28,675 bases of DNA. Source: Christensenella sp. UBA5327 (GTDB lineage: Bacteria; Bacillota; Clostridia; Christensenellales; Aristaeellaceae). Under the pieces are notes generated by a model that saw nothing but the letters and a program-made list of their open reading frames with translations, did not search any database and was not told where the DNA came from. The stretch is taken from positions 1 to 28,675 of the forward strand of contig DHQX01000013.1 in the NCBI GenBank assembly GCA_002411105.1. The letters run 5' to 3'. The position numbers were made by a program, and so were the translations under genes. Shown piece by piece: positions 6,023-14,401 of the stretch (position 1 is the stretch's first letter; every line of letters starts with the position of its first letter).

Positions 6023-7987
6023 TTATTCCGCCAAAAGCCCGATGAGCTTGTTGCTCCTGTCCATAAATGCCTTGAGTTCCTCTCCCTCAAGCGGCCTTGA
6101 GGAAAGCCTGGCCAGGTCAAAAATCTGCTGGATCAAAAGGCTCTGCTTCTCCCCCGCTTCCATGCCGGCGATGGCCTGGACTGACTTGTTCCCCCGGTTT
6201 AACACCAGCGTATAGCGTTCCGGAAAGGCTTGGCTCTGGCCATAGATGCGGCTCATGTCCTTATAGCGCCTGAGCTGCTCGTCCTCCGTCAGGATGCCGG
6301 GCAGGTCCTTGTCGCTGAGGGACTCCAGCTTCACTTCCATCTCCGGCTGTGCAAGCGCCTCCCGCACCAGGGCCTGCATCTTTTCCTGATCCAGCTCCTT
6401 GCCTTCCTCGCTGTCCTCCTGCAGGCCCTTGATGTCGGCGTCCACCCGCACAAACTGCACATCCTGCCCGCCTGAATACTCCAGGAAGGACATGAAATTC
6501 ACGTCGATGAGCGTGTCCAGCACCGCCACGTCAATGTCCTTGGCCTCAAAGGGGGCGACGCTGGCAGCCTGGCGGGCGGCGTCGGTGGTGTAGTACACTT
6601 TTTTCTCGGTTTTCCCGCTGTTACGGGCCTTGTATTCGGCCAGGGTCAGGTAGTCGCCCCTGGTGGTCTTCAGCACCAGGGAATCCTTCACCGCGTCATA
6701 AAACTTCCGGTCGCTCACGCAGCCGTACTTGATGAAGGGGTGGATGTCGTCCCAGTAGCGCTGGTAGGTCTCCCGCTCGGTGTTAAACAGGCCGTTGAGC
6801 CGGTCCGCCACCTTTTTGACGATGTGGGTGGAGATCTTCCGCACATAGCCGTCATTTTGCAGGAATGAGCGGGACACGTTCAGCGGCAGGTCCGGGCAGT
6901 CAATGACGCCCTTTAAGACCATCAGAAACTCCGGGATCACCTCTTTGATGTTGTCCGCCACAAAGACCTGGCGGTTAAACAGCTTGATCTCTCCATCCTG
7001 ACCGGAAAAATCCTTCTTGATGCGGGGGAAGTAGAGAATGCCTTTGAGGTTGAAGGGGTAATCCACATTCAGGTGGATCCAGAACAGGGGCTCCTCCCAG
7101 GTGCGGAACAGCTTCCGGTAGGTTTCCTTGTACTCTTCCTCCGTGCAGTCCTTGGGAGCCTTCAGCCACAGGGGCTGGGTGTCGTTGATCTGGATGGGGC
7201 CGGGCTCCGGCTCCTCATGGGGCGCTGTGGCCTCCTCAGAGGTGTCAGCCTCCTCTCCGGCTTCCTTGGCGGCCTTTTCCTGCTCCTTCTTCTTTTTCTT
7301 CTCTTCCTTCTCCCGCTCCTTGCGGCGCTTTTCGGCATCAGCGCGGCGCTGCTTGATGTCCTCCAGATCCTCCAGGATCACCGGCACGGACATATAGCCG
7401 CAGTATTTCTCCAGCACCTCCCGGGCGCGGTGGGTCTCCAGAAACTCCTTCTCCTCCTCCAGCAGGTGCATGGTGATGGTGGTGCCCCGCTGGGTGCGCT
7501 CGCCTGGCATCATCTCAAAGTTGATGCCGTCCTCGCTCACCCAGCGCACCGCCTGAGCCCCTTCCTGGTAGGACAGGGAATCGATGGTCACCCGGTCAGA
7601 GGCCATGAAGGCTGAGTAGAAGCCCAGGCCAAAGTGGCCGATGATGCCTGCGGGGTCTTCCCCGGTGTAGTTCTTCAAAAATTCCTCAGCGCTGGAAAAA
7701 GCCACCTGGTTGATGAACTGGTCCACTTCCTGGGCTGTCATGCCGATGCCGTTGTCGCTTACCCGAATCTCACCTTTCTTCTTGTCGATGGTGACGGTGA
7801 CCTTCAGGTCCTCCCCGGCGCCCAGGCCCAGCATCCTGAGCTTGGTGATGGCATCCACGCCGTTTGAGACGATCTCCCGGATGAAAATATCCTTATCTGA
7901 ATACAGCCAGCGTTTGATCACCGGCATAATGTTCTGGGCGTCAATGGATATGCTGCCCTTTTGCACTGTGTTTTTTTCCTTGGCCAT
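6023..7987 (-). CDS. htpG: Molecular chaperone HtpG (Hsp90)
   Basis: Bacterial Hsp90, a dimeric ATP-dependent cytosolic chaperone. The 654-aa protein has the GHKL ATPase domain first: IREIVSNGVDAITKL (E38 and N42 in the nucleotide-binding helix), SDNGIGMT (77-84) and GHFGLGFYSAFM (117-128). A highly charged Lys/Glu linker follows at about 213-265, longer than in many bacterial HtpGs. The middle domain includes the LNVSRSFLQND stretch, and the C-terminal dimerisation domain comes last. ATG 7985-7987 has GGAGGAAT upstream. A sigma-A-like promoter and a CIRCE operator lie upstream, predicting repression by HrcA and heat induction. It is single-gene and convergent with the cvpA-like unit. Confidence 0.95.
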   Translation of the reverse strand: MAKEKNTVQKGSISIDAQNIMPVIKRWLYSDKDIFIREIVSNGVDAITKLRMLGLGAGEDLKVTVTIDKKKGEIRVSDNGIGMTAQEVDQFINQVAFSSAEEFLKNYTGEDPAGIIGHFGLGFYSAFMASDRVTIDSLSYQEGAQAVRWVSEDGINFEMMPGERTQRGTTITMHLLEEEKEFLETHRAREVLEKYCGYMSVPVILEDLEDIKQRRADAEKRRKEREKEEKKKKKEQEKAAKEAGEEADTSEEATAPHEEPEPGPIQINDTQPLWLKAPKDCTEEEYKETYRKLFRTWEEPLFWIHLNVDYPFNLKGILYFPRIKKDFSGQDGEIKLFNRQVFVADNIKEVIPEFLMVLKGVIDCPDLPLNVSRSFLQNDGYVRKISTHIVKKVADRLNGLFNTERETYQRYWDDIHPFIKYGCVSDRKFYDAVKDSLVLKTTRGDYLTLAEYKARNSGKTEKKVYYTTDAARQAASVAPFEAKDIDVAVLDTLIDVNFMSFLEYSGGQDVQFVRVDADIKGLQEDSEEGKELDQEKMQALVREALAQPEMEVKLESLSDKDLPGILTEDEQLRRYKDMSRIYGQSQAFPERYTLVLNRGNKSVQAIAGMEAGEKQSLLIQQIFDLARLSSRPLEGEELKAFMDRSNKLIGLLAE

Positions 7988-8023
7988 GTTGATTCCTCCG
8001 AAGTTGCTTTGATTGATAAACCT

Positions 8024-8052
8024 ATCTTATCACCCCCCCGCGCCAATTGCAA
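8024..8052 (-). promoter_or_regulatory. Promoter of htpG
   Basis: On the minus strand TTGCAA (8047-8052) and TAAGAT (8024-8029) are spaced by exactly 17 nt, about 35 nt upstream of the htpG ATG. The CIRCE operator lies immediately upstream of the -35 box. Confidence 0.7.
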
Positions 8053-8059
8053 CCATTTT

Positions 8060-8086
8060 TTAGCACTCGATGTCCTTGAGTGCTAA
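8060..8086. promoter_or_regulatory. CIRCE element (HrcA operator)
   Basis: A perfect 9-9-9 inverted repeat: TTAGCACTC (8060-8068), 9-nt spacer, GAGTGCTAA (8078-8086). This matches the CIRCE consensus recognised by the heat-shock repressor HrcA. It sits between divergent htpG and a peroxiredoxin gene, adjacent to the htpG -35 box and about 20 nt upstream of the weak candidate -35 box of the peroxiredoxin. Its location suggests control of htpG and perhaps of both genes. Confidence 0.95.
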
Positions 8087-8104
8087 TTCGTCCCCGCCCC
8101 GCGG

Positions 8105-8132
8105 TTTAGCCCGGGAAAAGACCGGGTATAAA
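8105..8132 (+). promoter_or_regulatory. Candidate promoter of the peroxiredoxin gene
   Basis: TATAAA at 8127-8132 is a plausible -10 box, with a weak -35 (TTTAGC, 8105-8110) 16 nt upstream. The poor -35 box suggests activation or an alternative start. No clear PerR box is visible. Confidence 0.35.
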
Positions 8133-8185
8133 TTTAGTAAGACAATGATGTCAATTTATCACTAATCAAAAGGAGCTTATAAAAC

Positions 8186-8875
8186 ATGGATAGCAACGCC
8201 ACCACCGTCCAGGAAAACCGCATGCCCCTCATCGGCGATAAGGCCCCTGCCTTCACCGCCGTCACCACCCAGGGACCGATGAATTTCCCCAAGGATTACC
8301 GGGGCAACTGGGTCGTCCTGTTCTCCCATCCGGCGGACTTCACCCCGGTGTGCACCACGGAGTTTATGACCTTTGCCAAGATGCAGGGCGAGTTTGAAGC
8401 CCTCAACACCAAGCTCATCGGCCTTTCCATCGACTCCATCCACTCCCACATCGCCTGGCTGCGCCGCATTCAGGAGATGGAGTGGAAGGACATGAAGCAC
8501 ATGGAGGTGAAGTTCCCGGTCATCGCCGATCTGAGCATGGACGTGGCAAAGAAGTACGGCATGGTGCATCCTGAGCAAAGCAGCACCTCCGCCGTGCGGG
8601 CCGTGTTCATCATCGACCCGGAGGCCAAGGTGCGCGCCATCCTCTACTATCCCCTCTCCACCGGGCGCAACTTCCACGAGATCAAGCGCATGGTGCTGGC
8701 GCTGCAGAAGGCTGATGCCGAAACCATCGCGACTCCGGCGGACTGGGAGCCCGGCGATGACGTGATCATCCCCGCCCCCGGCTCCTGCGGAGGAGCCCGC
8801 GAGCGGATGGAGGACAAGTCCGAAGGCCAGTACTGCCTGGACTGGTTCCTGTGCTTCCGCAAGGAAAAAAAGTAA
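8186..8875 (+). CDS. Peroxiredoxin, Prx6 (archaeal/1-Cys-like) subfamily
   Basis: Thiol peroxidase predicted to reduce hydrogen and organic peroxides in the cytosol. The 229-aa protein carries the catalytic motif HPADFTPVCTTE, with peroxidatic cysteine C56 and the supporting T53. The length and the C-terminal extension (PADWEPGDDVIIPAP onward) are typical of the Prx6 subfamily. Three cysteines near the end (C201, C217, C223) could resolve the sulfenic acid, as in archaeal 2-Cys members of this group. ATG 8186 has AAAGGAG 10 nt upstream. It is monocistronic, ends at a strong terminator, and is divergent from htpG with a CIRCE element between them. Confidence 0.93.
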   Translation: MDSNATTVQENRMPLIGDKAPAFTAVTTQGPMNFPKDYRGNWVVLFSHPADFTPVCTTEFMTFAKMQGEFEALNTKLIGLSIDSIHSHIAWLRRIQEMEWKDMKHMEVKFPVIADLSMDVAKKYGMVHPEQSSTSAVRAVFIIDPEAKVRAILYYPLSTGRNFHEIKRMVLALQKADAETIATPADWEPGDDVIIPAPGSCGGARERMEDKSEGQYCLDWFLCFRKEKK

Positions 8876-8895
8876 CCCCATCCCCAAACCACACC

Positions 8896-8930
8896 CGGGA
8901 GGGCCGCAGCAAACGGCCCTCCCGCTTTAT
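8896..8930 (+). terminator. Rho-independent terminator after the peroxiredoxin
   Basis: A perfect 11-bp stem (8896-8906 with 8914-8924, GGGAGGGCCG type) and a 7-nt loop are followed by CTTTAT. The T-run is short, but the stem is very stable. Confidence 0.8.
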
Positions 8931-8946
8931 GTGACAAGCCCTGCGC

Positions 8947-8980
8947 TTGCTTGTGCCAGAAGGGCTGATTATGCTATACT
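8947..8980 (+). promoter_or_regulatory. Promoter of the yitT-dnaX operon
   Basis: Two overlapping solutions are seen: TTGCTT (8947-8952) with TATGCT (8970-8975) at 17 nt, and TTGTGC (8951-8956) with TATACT (8975-8980) at 18 nt. Either would start transcription about 25-30 nt upstream of the yitT ATG at 9012. Confidence 0.6.
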
Positions 8981-9011
8981 GAATATGACGAAAAGGTTAC
9001 AGGAGGGGCGG

Positions 9012-9878
9012 ATGAAACCTGAAGCCGCGCAAAGGCGCGAAGTGATCAAGCAAATAGTCCTGATCGTAACCGGCTGCGTCATGGGCGCTGTGAGTTACCC
9101 CCTGTTTCTGGAGCCCAATCACATCGCGCCCGGCGGGCTCACAGGGCTTACCACCATCCTGCACTTTCATTTTGGCTTGCCCATCGGGCTTACCAGCCTG
9201 GTGATGAACATCCCGCTGCTGTTTGCGGGCTGGAAGGTGAGCGGTCCCAAGTTTGTAGTCCGCACAATTTTCGCCACCATTCTGTTTTCCCTCCTCATCG
9301 ACCTGTTGTCCCTCAAGCCCTTGAGCCTTGATCCCATGCTGGCCGCCGTGTTTGGCGGGGTGCTGCTGGGGGCGGGCATGGCGCTGATCATGCGCGGAGG
9401 CGCCACCACCGGGGGCACGGACCTGTTGGCCCGCATTGTCCACCGCAAGTTTCCCGCCGTTTCAACCGGCGCTTTCCTGTTTGCCTTTGACCTGGCGGTG
9501 GTGCTTTTGGCCTGGGTTTTCCTCAGCGCCCAGCACGCCATGTATGCCATCATCTGCGTGTACATCGCCGCCCGGGTGCTGGACAAGGTGCTGGCGGGCC
9601 TGGGAACCGACAAGGCCTGCCACATCATCTCCGCCCACTGGGAGAGGATCGCGTCACGGCTGATCAAGGAGCTGGAGCGCGGCGTCACCCTGCTGCCTGC
9701 CACCGGCATGTATTCCGGCAAAAACGGCAAGATGCTGGTATGCGTGGTGGGACGGCTGGAGACCATGCAGGTGAAGCGCATCGTGGATGAGGAAGACCCC
9801 TTTGCCTTTGTCTACATCACCGACACCCACGAAACCCTGGGTGAAGGGTTCCGCAAATTATCCGGGGAGGATCAATGA
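9012..9878 (+). CDS. YitT family membrane protein
   Basis: A 288-aa integral membrane protein of the YitT family (N-terminal YitT_membrane region with about five or six helices, C-terminal cytoplasmic DUF2179 domain). Characteristic features are EPNHIAPGGLTGL near the start, the glycine-rich MRGGATTGGTDLLAR, and a C-terminal YSGKNGKMLVCVVGR (DUF2179). The function is unknown; transport has been proposed. Longer in-frame starts exist (8931, 8985), but only ATG 9012 has a good site (AGGAGG, 9001-9006). Its stop overlaps the dnaX start in an ATGA arrangement, so the genes are translationally coupled. The usual Firmicute neighbours of dnaX do not include yitT. Confidence 0.88.
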   Translation: MKPEAAQRREVIKQIVLIVTGCVMGAVSYPLFLEPNHIAPGGLTGLTTILHFHFGLPIGLTSLVMNIPLLFAGWKVSGPKFVVRTIFATILFSLLIDLLSLKPLSLDPMLAAVFGGVLLGAGMALIMRGGATTGGTDLLARIVHRKFPAVSTGAFLFAFDLAVVLLAWVFLSAQHAMYAIICVYIAARVLDKVLAGLGTDKACHIISAHWERIASRLIKELERGVTLLPATGMYSGKNGKMLVCVVGRLETMQVKRIVDEEDPFAFVYITDTHETLGEGFRKLSGEDQ

Positions 9879-11512
9879 CAAGCTACCAATCCCTCTATCG
9901 CACCTGGCGCCCCCACCGCTTCAGCGACATGGTGGGCCAGGAGGCCACGCGCCGGATGCTGAAAAACCAGGCCAGGACGGGGCATGTGGCCCACGCTTAC
10001 CTGTTTTGCGGCAGCCACGGCACCGGCAAGACCAGCGCCGCGCGGATCATGGCCCTGGCCATCAACTGTGAGAATCCCCAGGAGGGCGATCCCTGCCTGG
10101 TGTGTGAAAGCTGCAAAAACCTCTCCAACGAAACCAGCCTGGACCTGATGGAGATGGACGCCGCCAGCAACTCCTCCGTGGACAATGTGCGCCTGATGCT
10201 GTCCAAAACCGATTATCCCCCCCAGTTTGTCAAATACAAGGTGTACATCATCGACGAGGTGCACATGCTCTCCGGCGCCGCCTTCAACGCCCTGCTCAAA
10301 ACCCTGGAGGAGCCGCCGCCCTACATGGTCTTTATCCTGGCCACCACAGAGCCCCAGAAACTGCCCGCCACCATCCTCTCCCGCTGCCAACGCTTTGACT
10401 TTGGCCGCATTGCCGATGCCCAGATCGTGGGGCGCCTCAGGCAGGCGCTGCCAGAGGCAGACCAGGCCGCGGAGGAAGCGCTGCAGCTGATCGCCTCCGC
10501 CGCTGAAGGCAGCATGCGGGATGCCTGGAGCCTGCTTGATATGTGCATGGCCTCAGGCCTGGCCCTTTCAGAGGAGACTGTGCGGGAGGCCCTGGGCTCA
10601 GTCAGCCAGGAGGTGCTGTTTGATTTTCTGGATGCCCTGGCCCGGCGCGACAGTGCGGATACCCTCAGCCAGGTCAACACCCTCATGCGCCAGGGACGGG
10701 ATGTGCAGGTCTTCCTGCGGGATTTCAGCGCCCACCTGCGCCAGGTGCTGGCGGTGAAGCTGACCGGTGAGCCCATCCACCCGGTGGGGGACACGATGCT
10801 CCAGCGCCTGCGCCAGCAGGCCAACGGGCTGAGTGAGATCAATCTGGTGCGCATGCTAGAAAAATGTATGCAGGCAGAGACCGACGCCCGCTGGGCGGCC
10901 ACCCCCCGGGCGGTGCTGGAGGTCTTTGCGCTGCGCATCTGCCAGGTGGACCAGGAGCAGGACCTCTCCGGCATCCTGGCCCGGCTGTCCCAGCTGGAAT
11001 CCGCCCTGGCCCAGGGCGTTCATGCGGTTCCCAGGGAAACACCGGCTCCAAAACCCCAAGCCGCGCCCGTCAAAGAGACGCCAGCGCTGGAGATGCCAGC
11101 GCCGGAGGCGCCCGCGCTGCCTATCGCCAAGCCCCCTGTCCAGGCGGGGCAGGCCCCTGCTGTCTTGCCCAAGGAGGCCTGGAACCGGATGCTCAAGCGC
11201 TTGGGCCAGGAGCAGCCCGGCCTTTTCTCCCTGGTGCACCGGGGGCGCTTTGGCGGCTATCAGGACGGCACCTTCACGCTGCTGCTGCCGCCGGAGGAGA
11301 GCATCTTTGCCGATATGCTCAATGATCCCGCCCGTGCCCAGGAGGTTTCCCAGCTGCTCCAGGAGGAGATGGGCAGCCCCGTCACCTTCCGCGCCGCCAG
11401 GCAGGAGGCTGACCAGGCGGTGGATCAGGAGGCCCTGGCCAAGGAGAATATCACCCTGCTCTCTCAGGTCTTTGGCCGGGAGAAAATCGTCGTCAAATCA
11501 GACCCAAACTAA
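9875..11512 (+). CDS. dnaX: DNA polymerase III subunit gamma/tau
   Basis: The clamp-loader ATPase of the replicative polymerase. The 545-aa protein opens with LYRTWRPHRFSDMVGQE, a family hallmark. It has Walker A GSHGTGKT (46-53), a zinc module with C65, C74, C77 and C80, Walker B with DEVH (127-130), and the SRCQRF arginine-finger box (169-174). A Pro/Ala-rich linker at about 385-425 precedes the tau-like C-terminal domain (roughly 430-545). The start ATG overlaps the yitT stop, with GGGGAGG upstream. No AAAAAAG-type slippery site was seen, so a frameshifted gamma form is not predicted. It is not followed by ybaB and recR, which usually accompany dnaX. Confidence 0.96.
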   Translation: MTSYQSLYRTWRPHRFSDMVGQEATRRMLKNQARTGHVAHAYLFCGSHGTGKTSAARIMALAINCENPQEGDPCLVCESCKNLSNETSLDLMEMDAASNSSVDNVRLMLSKTDYPPQFVKYKVYIIDEVHMLSGAAFNALLKTLEEPPPYMVFILATTEPQKLPATILSRCQRFDFGRIADAQIVGRLRQALPEADQAAEEALQLIASAAEGSMRDAWSLLDMCMASGLALSEETVREALGSVSQEVLFDFLDALARRDSADTLSQVNTLMRQGRDVQVFLRDFSAHLRQVLAVKLTGEPIHPVGDTMLQRLRQQANGLSEINLVRMLEKCMQAETDARWAATPRAVLEVFALRICQVDQEQDLSGILARLSQLESALAQGVHAVPRETPAPKPQAAPVKETPALEMPAPEAPALPIAKPPVQAGQAPAVLPKEAWNRMLKRLGQEQPGLFSLVHRGRFGGYQDGTFTLLLPPEESIFADMLNDPARAQEVSQLLQEEMGSPVTFRAARQEADQAVDQEALAKENITLLSQVFGREKIVVKSDPN

Positions 11513-11587
11513 GCTAACAGGCGCCATGTTGCGCTCCTGATATCTGCCACTTGCCCGCGCAGCCGCCGCGGCGGAAAGGACCAAGCC

Positions 11588-12703
11588 ATGAGTGAGAACA
11601 GAGGACGATACTCCTCAGTCCCCCTGCGGGATATGAACCGGCGCCCGCCCCGGCAGCAGCATGCGCCGCGGCCCCCAGCCCAGCCCATCAGCCAGACAGG
11701 CACCGCGCCCCGCAGCTTCCCGGTGCTGCAGGTGATGCTGATTCTGATTTTGCCCGTCCTGTTTGTGGTGAGCCTGTTGATGAAGGACACCAGGCTTTAC
11801 TGGGTGTTTGTGGGGCTCAGCTTGCTTAGCATCTTGGCGATGGCGCTGCTGAAGGCCTTTGTGCCCAACGCCCGCAAGGTGCTGGGCGTGGTGCACGCGG
11901 CGATGATCGCCGTGGTGCTGTTCGCGCTTTTGGTCTCAAGCCCGCCGCCCCGCACAGACACCGTGCAGCAGACCCAGAGCCTGCAGTCCATCTTCTCAGA
12001 CAACTCCAGCGCCAGCATGGTGGACATGGCCCAGAGCCAGGCCCTCTCCCAGCCCGAGGCCACCGAGAACCCCGGCTCCGCCTCCCTGGCCCAGCAGAAG
12101 CTGGAACAGTTCATGTCCGCCTGGATGAACACCGACTATGCCGGCATGGTCAGCTATTCCGTGCCCAGCTGGGTGAACAAGCATCTGGATCAGCAGGACG
12201 CGGAAAAAAGCATGTTCCACCTCAGGGCCAACCGCTCGGTGATCGACTATCAGATCCTGGACGTCTCCGGCAACGACGGGGACCAGACCCGCACCATCAC
12301 CATGCAGGCCTCGGTCAGCAAAAACAACGGCGAAGCACCCCTTCAGTACAATTTCCAGATCCTCATGATGCGGGTCAACAACGTCTGGTATGTGGACCCC
12401 AACTCCATCTCCTCCTCCCAGGTGGTCTCAAATCCCGCCCAGGACGCGCAACAGGCTGCCCTCCAGCAGGCGCAGCAACAGCAGCAGGTGGTGGAGCAGG
12501 CCCAGACCACCCAGTCGGTCAGCCCCGACACCATCCTTTATTACAACGCTGACGGCGGCAGATACTATCACTTAGACGCCAACTGCTCTTCCATCGGCGC
12601 CCAGTACCGCCCCCTCACCGCCATGTTCTATTACCGGGACGTGTCCTCCACCAAGCTTAAAAACCTCATCCCCTGCCCTGAGTGCAAGGCGCCCGCCCGG
12701 TGA
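11588..12703 (+). CDS. Three-TM membrane protein with Cys/His-containing tail, function unknown
   Basis: A 371-aa protein I cannot assign. The N-terminus (1-44) is Pro/Arg-rich and probably cytoplasmic. Three hydrophobic segments follow (about 45-65, 69-92, 98-117). A large, presumably extracellular domain comes next, with a region resembling NTF2/DUF4878-like folds (about 165-275), a Gln-rich stretch (about 280-305) and a C-terminal module YYNADGGRYYHLDANC...CPECK. The tail, with C363-x-x-C366, an upstream Cys and His, resembles the short metal-binding-like ends of secreted clostridial proteins. A GGAAAGGA site lies upstream of the ATG. It overlaps nothing, but precedes the DUF6062-like gene by only 2 nt. 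Confidence 0.6.
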   Translation: MSENRGRYSSVPLRDMNRRPPRQQHAPRPPAQPISQTGTAPRSFPVLQVMLILILPVLFVVSLLMKDTRLYWVFVGLSLLSILAMALLKAFVPNARKVLGVVHAAMIAVVLFALLVSSPPPRTDTVQQTQSLQSIFSDNSSASMVDMAQSQALSQPEATENPGSASLAQQKLEQFMSAWMNTDYAGMVSYSVPSWVNKHLDQQDAEKSMFHLRANRSVIDYQILDVSGNDGDQTRTITMQASVSKNNGEAPLQYNFQILMMRVNNVWYVDPNSISSSQVVSNPAQDAQQAALQQAQQQQQVVEQAQTTQSVSPDTILYYNADGGRYYHLDANCSSIGAQYRPLTAMFYYRDVSSTKLKNLIPCPECKAPAR

Positions 12704-12705
12704 GG

Positions 12706-13461
12706 ATGAAGGACAGGCTTGACACCTACGCGGTTTGGGAGGCCTTGAAAGAGGGCAGCGAATGCCCGCTGTGCGCCCTGAGGCGCAAGACCGAGCGCAC
12801 CCTCATCGCCCGCAGCCTGGGCGGGGCCGTGATGAGCCCGGATGACAGGCAACGGGTGAACAGGGCTGGTTTTTGCCCCGCCCATCACCAGCAGCTCTAT
12901 CAGCAGAAAAATCGCCTGGGGCACGCGCTGCTCACCCTCTCCCGCCTGCAGACCCTGCTGCCCCAGGTGGACAGGGCCATTGATGAGGCGGGGTACGGAA
13001 ACCCGCGAAAAGGGAAAGGCCTGTTCAGGCGGGAGGAAGCGGCGGATGCCCCCACCGGTGCGCTGCACAGCCTCACCGCCAGCTGTGTTCTGTGTCAGGA
13101 GCTGGAGGCCCAGTCCGCCCGCCAGGCGGAGACGCTGGTCTACCTCTGGCAGCATGACCCGGAGTTTGCGGCGGCCTTCACCGCCTCAAAAGGCCTGTGC
13201 CTGCCGGACACCGCCCGGATGATTGACCTGGCCGGCAAATTGCCCGCGGCCGCCCGCCAGCCTTTCCTCAGCGCCCTGCGCCAGGGGCTGGCCGGAAGTT
13301 TGAAGCGGCTTGAACAGGAGCTGGACTGGTACACCCAGAAGTTTGACTACCGCAACCAGGATGCCCCCTGGGGCCAGAGCAAAGACGCCCTGGAGCGCAC
13401 CGCGAACAAGCTCAGGGGCTGGTGCCTGGGCCCTGAGCCTATGGAGGATGATGGGAAGTAA
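12706..13461 (+). CDS. DUF6062-like Cys-rich protein
   Basis: A 251-aa soluble protein with CPLC (C20, C23) and a following FCPAHH (C57, H60, H61), which together look like a metal-binding site. A second ASCVLCQE pair occurs around residue 130. I believe this matches DUF6062, a family known from Clostridia with no defined role. ATG 12706 lies 2 nt after the preceding stop; the ribosome binding site is weak (TGAGG), so re-initiation is likely. An in-frame ATG at 12682 inside the previous gene is less likely. The end overlaps the next gene by about 11 nt. Confidence 0.65.
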   Translation: MKDRLDTYAVWEALKEGSECPLCALRRKTERTLIARSLGGAVMSPDDRQRVNRAGFCPAHHQQLYQQKNRLGHALLTLSRLQTLLPQVDRAIDEAGYGNPRKGKGLFRREEAADAPTGALHSLTASCVLCQELEAQSARQAETLVYLWQHDPEFAAAFTASKGLCLPDTARMIDLAGKLPAAARQPFLSALRQGLAGSLKRLEQELDWYTQKFDYRNQDAPWGQSKDALERTANKLRGWCLGPEPMEDDGK

Positions 13462-14401
13462 AATCACCGGACGGCTTGTGATGAAGCTGGCGGCCGCCAT
13501 GCTGCTGGCGGGTTTTTTATGCCCGATTTTGGTTTCGGCGGAGCTACTCCTCACCGATCAAAGCCCCCAGACCGCCCAGGAGCGCATGGCGACGCTCTAT
13601 TTCCGCTGCGGCACCACCCGCTGGCTTGAGCGGGAGCAGCGCCCGGTTCCCACCCACAGCAGCCAGAGCTATGAAAAGGCGCTGGTGCAGGCTTTGCTTT
13701 CCGGCCCGGAAAGCGCCAGGCTCACCCCCCTTTTCCCCCCGGGCACCCAGGTGCTTTCGGTGATGGCTGAAGGCCAGCAGCTGTTCGTCACCTTCAATGA
13801 GCGGCTCATGGCCGGCTACCCGGATGAGGGCGCCACCCTCAACATCCCAGACTACCGGGCAGGGGAAGGACGCCTTCGCCGGCAGCTGGCCATGGCGTCT
13901 CTGGTGAACACCCTGACTGAAAGCGGAGAATATGCCCAGGTGCAGGTGCTGGTGAGAGCGGAGACCACCCTCACCGGCTCCCTGCGCCTTAGCAGCCGCT
14001 ATTATCTGGAGGATGCCGACACCCTGCCGGATCCCCTCACCCGCCAGGAAGCCCGCATCATCCAGCCAGGCTACGTGGCCGATCAGCTGATGACGCTGTG
14101 GAAAACCCGGGCATGGCCGGCTCTCACGGGGCGGCTGGCACAGGCCCCCGGCGACGCCGCCGCCCAGCATGCCTTTGGCCTGGCGCTTGAGGCATCCCCC
14201 GAAATCCTGCAATACACCTTCACCCCCGGCAGCCCCGCGCCTGATGGCAGCTATGCGGTGGTGAGCGTGTCGCTGCAATACCAGGCAAAAGGCGGCGCTG
14301 AAAAGAGCATTGAAAACTGGCCCCTGCGGCTCAACCGCGCCGAGGGCTATTGGGAAGTGCCCTGGGCGGCTTTCAGCGCCCTGCTTGAGGCCTGCCGATG
14401 A
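13451..14401 (+). CDS. GerMN domain protein, secreted or membrane-anchored
   Basis: A protein of about 316 aa with a signal or anchor segment (VMKLAAAMLLAGFLCPILVSA, about 10-31), without a proper lipobox. A GerMN-type domain follows: YFRCGTTRWLEREQR, then YEKALVQALLSGPE, then VLSVMAEGQQLFVTFNERLM. GerMN domains occur in GerM and LpqB and are linked to spore formation, germination and the envelope. The start is uncertain: ATG 13448 directly abuts GGAGG (13443-13447), ATG 13451 is 3 nt from it, and GTG 13478 or ATG 13481 are also possible. It overlaps the DUF6062-like gene at its start and the gerM-like gene at its end (ATGA). Confidence 0.7.
   Translation: MGSKITGRLVMKLAAAMLLAGFLCPILVSAELLLTDQSPQTAQERMATLYFRCGTTRWLEREQRPVPTHSSQSYEKALVQALLSGPESARLTPLFPPGTQVLSVMAEGQQLFVTFNERLMAGYPDEGATLNIPDYRAGEGRLRRQLAMASLVNTLTESGEYAQVQVLVRAETTLTGSLRLSSRYYLEDADTLPDPLTRQEARIIQPGYVADQLMTLWKTRAWPALTGRLAQAPGDAAAQHAFGLALEASPEILQYTFTPGSPAPDGSYAVVSVSLQYQAKGGAEKSIENWPLRLNRAEGYWEVPWAAFSALLEACR

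Noticed and set aside
7128..7615. Leucine-rich plus-strand frame opposite the htpG linker that looks like a membrane protein
   Set aside because: It is the antisense reading of the Lys/Glu-rich HtpG linker (AAG/GAG codons read as CTT/CTC), not a gene.
8120..8145. PerR box upstream of the peroxiredoxin
   Set aside because: The AT-rich TATAAATTTAGTAA stretch does not match the PerR inverted repeat well enough; it is better explained as a -10 region.
10850..10870. A-run in dnaX as a possible programmed frameshift site
   Set aside because: The sequence is GAAAAATG, not the A AAA AAG heptamer. No downstream stem or nearby alternative-frame stop was evident.
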